From Syntrophaceae bacterium (GTDB lineage: Bacteria > Desulfobacterota > Syntrophia > Syntrophales > Smithellaceae), in contig JAHDKI010000021.1 in the NCBI GenBank assembly GCA_018436925.1, positions 1 through 64,000 on the forward strand: DNA of 64,000 bases. Reading direction: 5' to 3'. A program made the position numbers and the translations under genes. The notes beneath the pieces were generated by a model. That model ran no database searches and had not been told where the DNA came from. It saw nothing but the letters and a program-made list of their open reading frames with translations. Positions 61,677-64,000 of the stretch are shown piece by piece (the stretch's first letter is position 1; every line of letters starts with the position of its first letter).

Positions 61677-63614
61677 CTATTCGAACGAGGGCACGGACCG
61701 CAGACCCCACAACTCATATTGCGGCACGGTGTTGGGCTCCTTCAAAACCGGGTAGTCCTTCTGCAGAAAGCCCCTTAGATTGTCAATGTCCATTTTTGAG
61801 AAAAAGGAGGATGCGTCGTCATGACACTGCATGCAGCCGTCGGGTTTGCCCTTTCTGCCGTAAACGGTTTGTCCGGCTACAGCCCGGACGCCGTGCTCAA
61901 CCGCGTAGTGCAACGCGCGCTGACCGGACAGGGCCGAAGATGAAGTCAGTTTGCCGCCTTTTAATTCATAAACCTGATCCGAAACATAGCATACATTACG
62001 AAATCCTATTTTCCCGAGAGCCGAAAGCATTTGCCGGATATCCGCATCTGATACAACGGTTCGTCTGCTGACTTTCCGGCCGTCGGGCAAAGTTACGTTC
62101 AGACGGGTCAGGTCTTTTATGGAACGGGACGCTCTGGCGACCTGATGCATCGGGATGGGACGGATCTCGCCGTTTCCCCTTTTTTCGCCGAACCACTGCA
62201 GATGCTTGGGGACCGCGGCAAGATATTTTTTGCTCCGCGTCTGCCAGGGCGCCCAGGGTTTGGACGCGGGAAGCAGATAATCGCCCGGCCAGGCCACGCC
62301 GCTGAACCGATCCGCGGTATAACCATACTCCTGCCCCGTGCTCATATCCAGCACCGTCAGGGCGCTAAGCGGCTGCTCGGTGATGTGGCAGCTCGCGCAC
62401 GATACGATGTAGGTATGAAATACCGCCCCGGCAAACACTTGCGCGTGCGTGTCGATCGGGTTCTTCGCTTCGCGGGGTCCACGGTGATTTCCCTGAGAGT
62501 GGCAACTTTGACAAGTGCGCATCCCGACGCCGTCGAGATCATCCCGCACCCGGTTGGTCAAAGACTTGCCTTTTGCGATTTGATGGGCAAGACGGCGGTC
62601 TTTGGTTCCGCCGGCAAGCGGATGGCAATCGACGCAATTCATGCCGGCCTTGATATGCACATCATTGGCCGAATCAAAAGCCGTGCCGGTGTTTTTCGCC
62701 TCGCCTTCGGCATGGCATTGCAAACAATTTCTGGATTGAACGTTTTTGCGAATCAGAGTTCCTTTCATACGCCCGTCCGTTGCAAAAAACCTTCGGTCGG
62801 ACCAGTTGTAGGTCACGATCGGACGCTTAGAAAGATTCCAGGTTCCCGCGGCGAAATCAGGATCTTCGGGTCCGGCAGCCGGATTTCGGTAAGTGAATAC
62901 GGCTCCTTTCACGGCGCCCAGGCCGGCACCCGCAGTCGCGGCCCAGCGGTAGTTGCGCCGGTAGAGCTGCTCGTTTCGGTCATCCATCCGATAGCCCGAC
63001 AGGTGGCAGATCAGACAGTCGGCTTCAACTCCGCCGCTTTGCCGAAAAGCGCTTTTCCCGTCCGGGGTAAATCGGGAACTGTAGTCGCCGTCGCGGGCGG
63101 TGGATCCGGCCGCTTCGGCCTGGATGTGCGTTTGGTTGTTATTCGCCCGGCCACGGCTGTCGCGGCCGTATTCCAGAGGTCCGCCGCCCGGATGACAGGA
63201 CCCGCAGGAGGGAGATTTAACTTTGTGCTTGGGACTGTGTTTGCCCGCGCCGATCCAGTCGTACGTGGAAAGGTCCATTCGCAGCGCGCTATTTTCGGCT
63301 TTGGGAGCAAGGCTTGCCGCGGCGGCGGTCGGCAGCCAGTTGCCGAACATCCCCGGGGAGAGAATCCAGGGCTTGCGCGCATCGTAGCCGTCTTTCATCA
63401 CGTCAAACCCCTGCTGAAAATGATAGCCGGAGGTGATGACGGCATAGTTGTGGCAGACGCCGCAGGTTTTCTTGGGGCTGTACGGATCAATGCTGTTTAG
63501 CCTTGCCGTAATCCTGTCGCCCTGTTCATTGCGCAGCCAGACATCCTGGTGCGCCCAGACCGGTGTGATCCACACAACCCAAAAACCCACGATGATGGCA
63601 AAGAATTTCAGCAT
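61677..63614 (-). CDS. Periplasmic octahaem cytochrome c
   Basis: A 645-residue exported multihaem protein. The signal peptide is residues 1-21. Eight CxxCH motifs are spaced across the chain: CGVCH, CGSCH, CLICH, CLQCH, CVDCH, CQSCH, CASCH and CMQCH, the last near the C-terminus. No catalytic motif of nitrite, hydroxylamine or tetrathionate octahaem enzymes is clear, so it may be an electron carrier or terminal reductase of unknown substrate. It is followed in the same operon by the double rhodanese and the CbcL-like quinol cytochrome, suggesting they form an electron-transfer chain. Confidence 0.88.
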   Translation of the reverse strand: MLKFFAIIVGFWVVWITPVWAHQDVWLRNEQGDRITARLNSIDPYSPKKTCGVCHNYAVITSGYHFQQGFDVMKDGYDARKPWILSPGMFGNWLPTAAAASLAPKAENSALRMDLSTYDWIGAGKHSPKHKVKSPSCGSCHPGGGPLEYGRDSRGRANNNQTHIQAEAAGSTARDGDYSSRFTPDGKSAFRQSGGVEADCLICHLSGYRMDDRNEQLYRRNYRWAATAGAGLGAVKGAVFTYRNPAAGPEDPDFAAGTWNLSKRPIVTYNWSDRRFFATDGRMKGTLIRKNVQSRNCLQCHAEGEAKNTGTAFDSANDVHIKAGMNCVDCHPLAGGTKDRRLAHQIAKGKSLTNRVRDDLDGVGMRTCQSCHSQGNHRGPREAKNPIDTHAQVFAGAVFHTYIVSCASCHITEQPLSALTVLDMSTGQEYGYTADRFSGVAWPGDYLLPASKPWAPWQTRSKKYLAAVPKHLQWFGEKRGNGEIRPIPMHQVARASRSIKDLTRLNVTLPDGRKVSRRTVVSDADIRQMLSALGKIGFRNVCYVSDQVYELKGGKLTSSSALSGQRALHYAVEHGVRAVAGQTVYGRKGKPDGCMQCHDDASSFFSKMDIDNLRGFLQKDYPVLKEPNTVPQYELWGLRSVPSFE

Positions 63615-63634
63615 GTCTGTTCCCGAATTTTAAG

Positions 63635-63661
63635 CGGTTGCCCCTCAGGGAGGGGCAACCG
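63635..63661. other. Perfect hairpin between rhodanese and octahaem cytochrome genes
   Basis: CGGTTGCCCCTC and GAGGGGCAACCG form a perfect 12-bp stem with a 3-nt loop. Neither side has a strong T-run, so it is not a classic terminator; it may stabilise the mRNA or tune relative expression between the two genes. Confidence 0.6.
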
Positions 63662-63675
63662 TCCGGATCCGCCCT

Positions 63676-64000
63676 CTAAGGCTCCATCGGGGCCTTATCG
63701 TCTTTGGCCCAGTCTTCCATGGAACCGTCATAAATCTTCACATCTTTATATCCCAGAACATCGCTTAAAATGAACCACCAGGCGCTGGCGACGCGACCGG
63801 AATCGCAATAGACAATAATTTCCTTGTCCAGATCGCTGCCGACCACGCCGGAGGCCATATTCTTCAAAGACGCCGCATCTTTGTATGTCCAGCAGCAGGC
63901 TTCAAGATGATCGCCGGGCGGGTATTTTTCAAACACCTGGCCGGTCGGCAAGTTGACCGCCCCTTTTATACGGCCGGCCTTGGCGACAAAAGGAAGCTTT
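63676..64000 (-). CDS. Rhodanese-type sulfurtransferase, C-terminal part (cut by window edge)
   Basis: The last 107 codons of a gene entering from the right edge. The visible domain has IIVYCDSGRVASAWWF, with the catalytic Cys in the C-x4-R-type loop, LSDVLGYKDVKIYDGSMEDWAKD and a short end. Unlike the downstream double rhodanese it keeps the active Cys. The upstream part KLPFVAKAGRIKGAVNLPTG is the usual entry of the fold. Whether it has one or two rhodanese domains or a signal peptide cannot be seen. It is the first visible gene of the cytochrome run. Confidence 0.88.
   Translation of the reverse strand, partial: KLPFVAKAGRIKGAVNLPTGQVFEKYPPGDHLEACCWTYKDAASLKNMASGVVGSDLDKEIIVYCDSGRVASAWWFILSDVLGYKDVKIYDGSMEDWAKDDKAPMEP

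Noticed and set aside
62145..63500. 451-codon + strand frame opposite the octahaem cytochrome
   Set aside because: The opposite strand encodes eight CxxCH motifs in a conserved layout; the + frame is a GC-skew artefact.
1..64000. Mobile elements, CRISPR arrays, tRNA or rRNA genes
   Set aside because: No transposase or integrase, no regularly spaced repeats, and no tRNA-like cloverleaf or rRNA sequence was recognised on reading; a tRNAscan or Rfam search was not possible.

Overview
The window reads as chromosomal DNA of an anaerobic Gram-negative bacterium, most likely a member of the former Deltaproteobacteria (Thermodesulfobacteriota, Syntrophales-like). The grounds are a periplasmic Sec-containing formate dehydrogenase, a HesB-like selenoprotein, multihaem cytochromes with a System II (ResB/CcsA) cytochrome c maturation pair, a B12-dependent acyl-CoA mutase set, a tripartite tricarboxylate transporter and type IV pilus motors. 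No rRNA, tRNA, transposase, phage gene, CRISPR array or replication origin was seen. Most genes start behind good Shine-Dalgarno sites, and ATGA overlaps are common.

Layout. 0-4.1 kb (- strand): a formate dehydrogenase N operon (selenoprotein alpha subunit read through an in-frame UGA, FeS beta subunit, start of the cytochrome b gamma subunit), divergent from a one-domain ModE-like regulator. 4.6-8.7 kb: a TetR regulator, an exported peroxiredoxin, a TlpA-like thioredoxin-fold protein and a MoxR/VWA pair. 9.0-13.2 kb (+): a cold-shock protein, then an isobutyryl-CoA-mutase-like large subunit, B12 subunit, MeaB-type GTPase and cobalamin adenosyltransferase. 13.2-16.0 kb: TerC, a CheC-like phosphatase with CheY, and a diguanylate cyclase. 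16.1-24.3 kb (-): a self-contained type II fatty-acid/polyketide-like cluster (FabD, acyl-CoA dehydrogenase, FabH, FabG, FabZ, FabF, ACP, PlsC, phosphopantetheinyl transferase, terminal SDR).

24.6-38.4 kb is mixed housekeeping: alkyladenine glycosylase, AI-2E-family exporter, PHP esterase, a small HD hydrolase, an exported transglutaminase-like protein, a HesB-like selenoprotein with an in-frame UGA, a TPR protein, PilT and PilU with a receiver-like protein, a YgiN-like monooxygenase, an orphan branched-chain-amino-acid-type binding protein, a nitronate-monooxygenase-like flavoprotein and a histidine phosphatase. 38.4-45.3 kb (+) is a complete trpEGDCFBA operon behind a consensus promoter and a ribosome-mediated attenuator whose 25-residue leader peptide has four consecutive Trp codons.

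45.3-64 kb: TctABC transporter (-), a large GAF/multi-PAS/GGDEF protein (+), a YeeE/YedE pair (-), a glycosyltransferase, an unusual N-formylglutamate-amidohydrolase/C39-peptidase-like fusion, a glyoxalase II-like hydrolase and a second peroxiredoxin. Last comes a - strand electron-transfer locus: rhodanese (cut by the window edge), octahaem cytochrome c, a double rhodanese without active-site cysteines, a nine-haem cytochrome c fused to a cytochrome b (CbcL-like architecture), ResB and CcsA. Formate oxidation, quinone-linked b/c cytochromes and haem attachment genes together suggest periplasmic respiratory or extracellular electron transfer, possibly linked to sulfur compounds; that link is inference.
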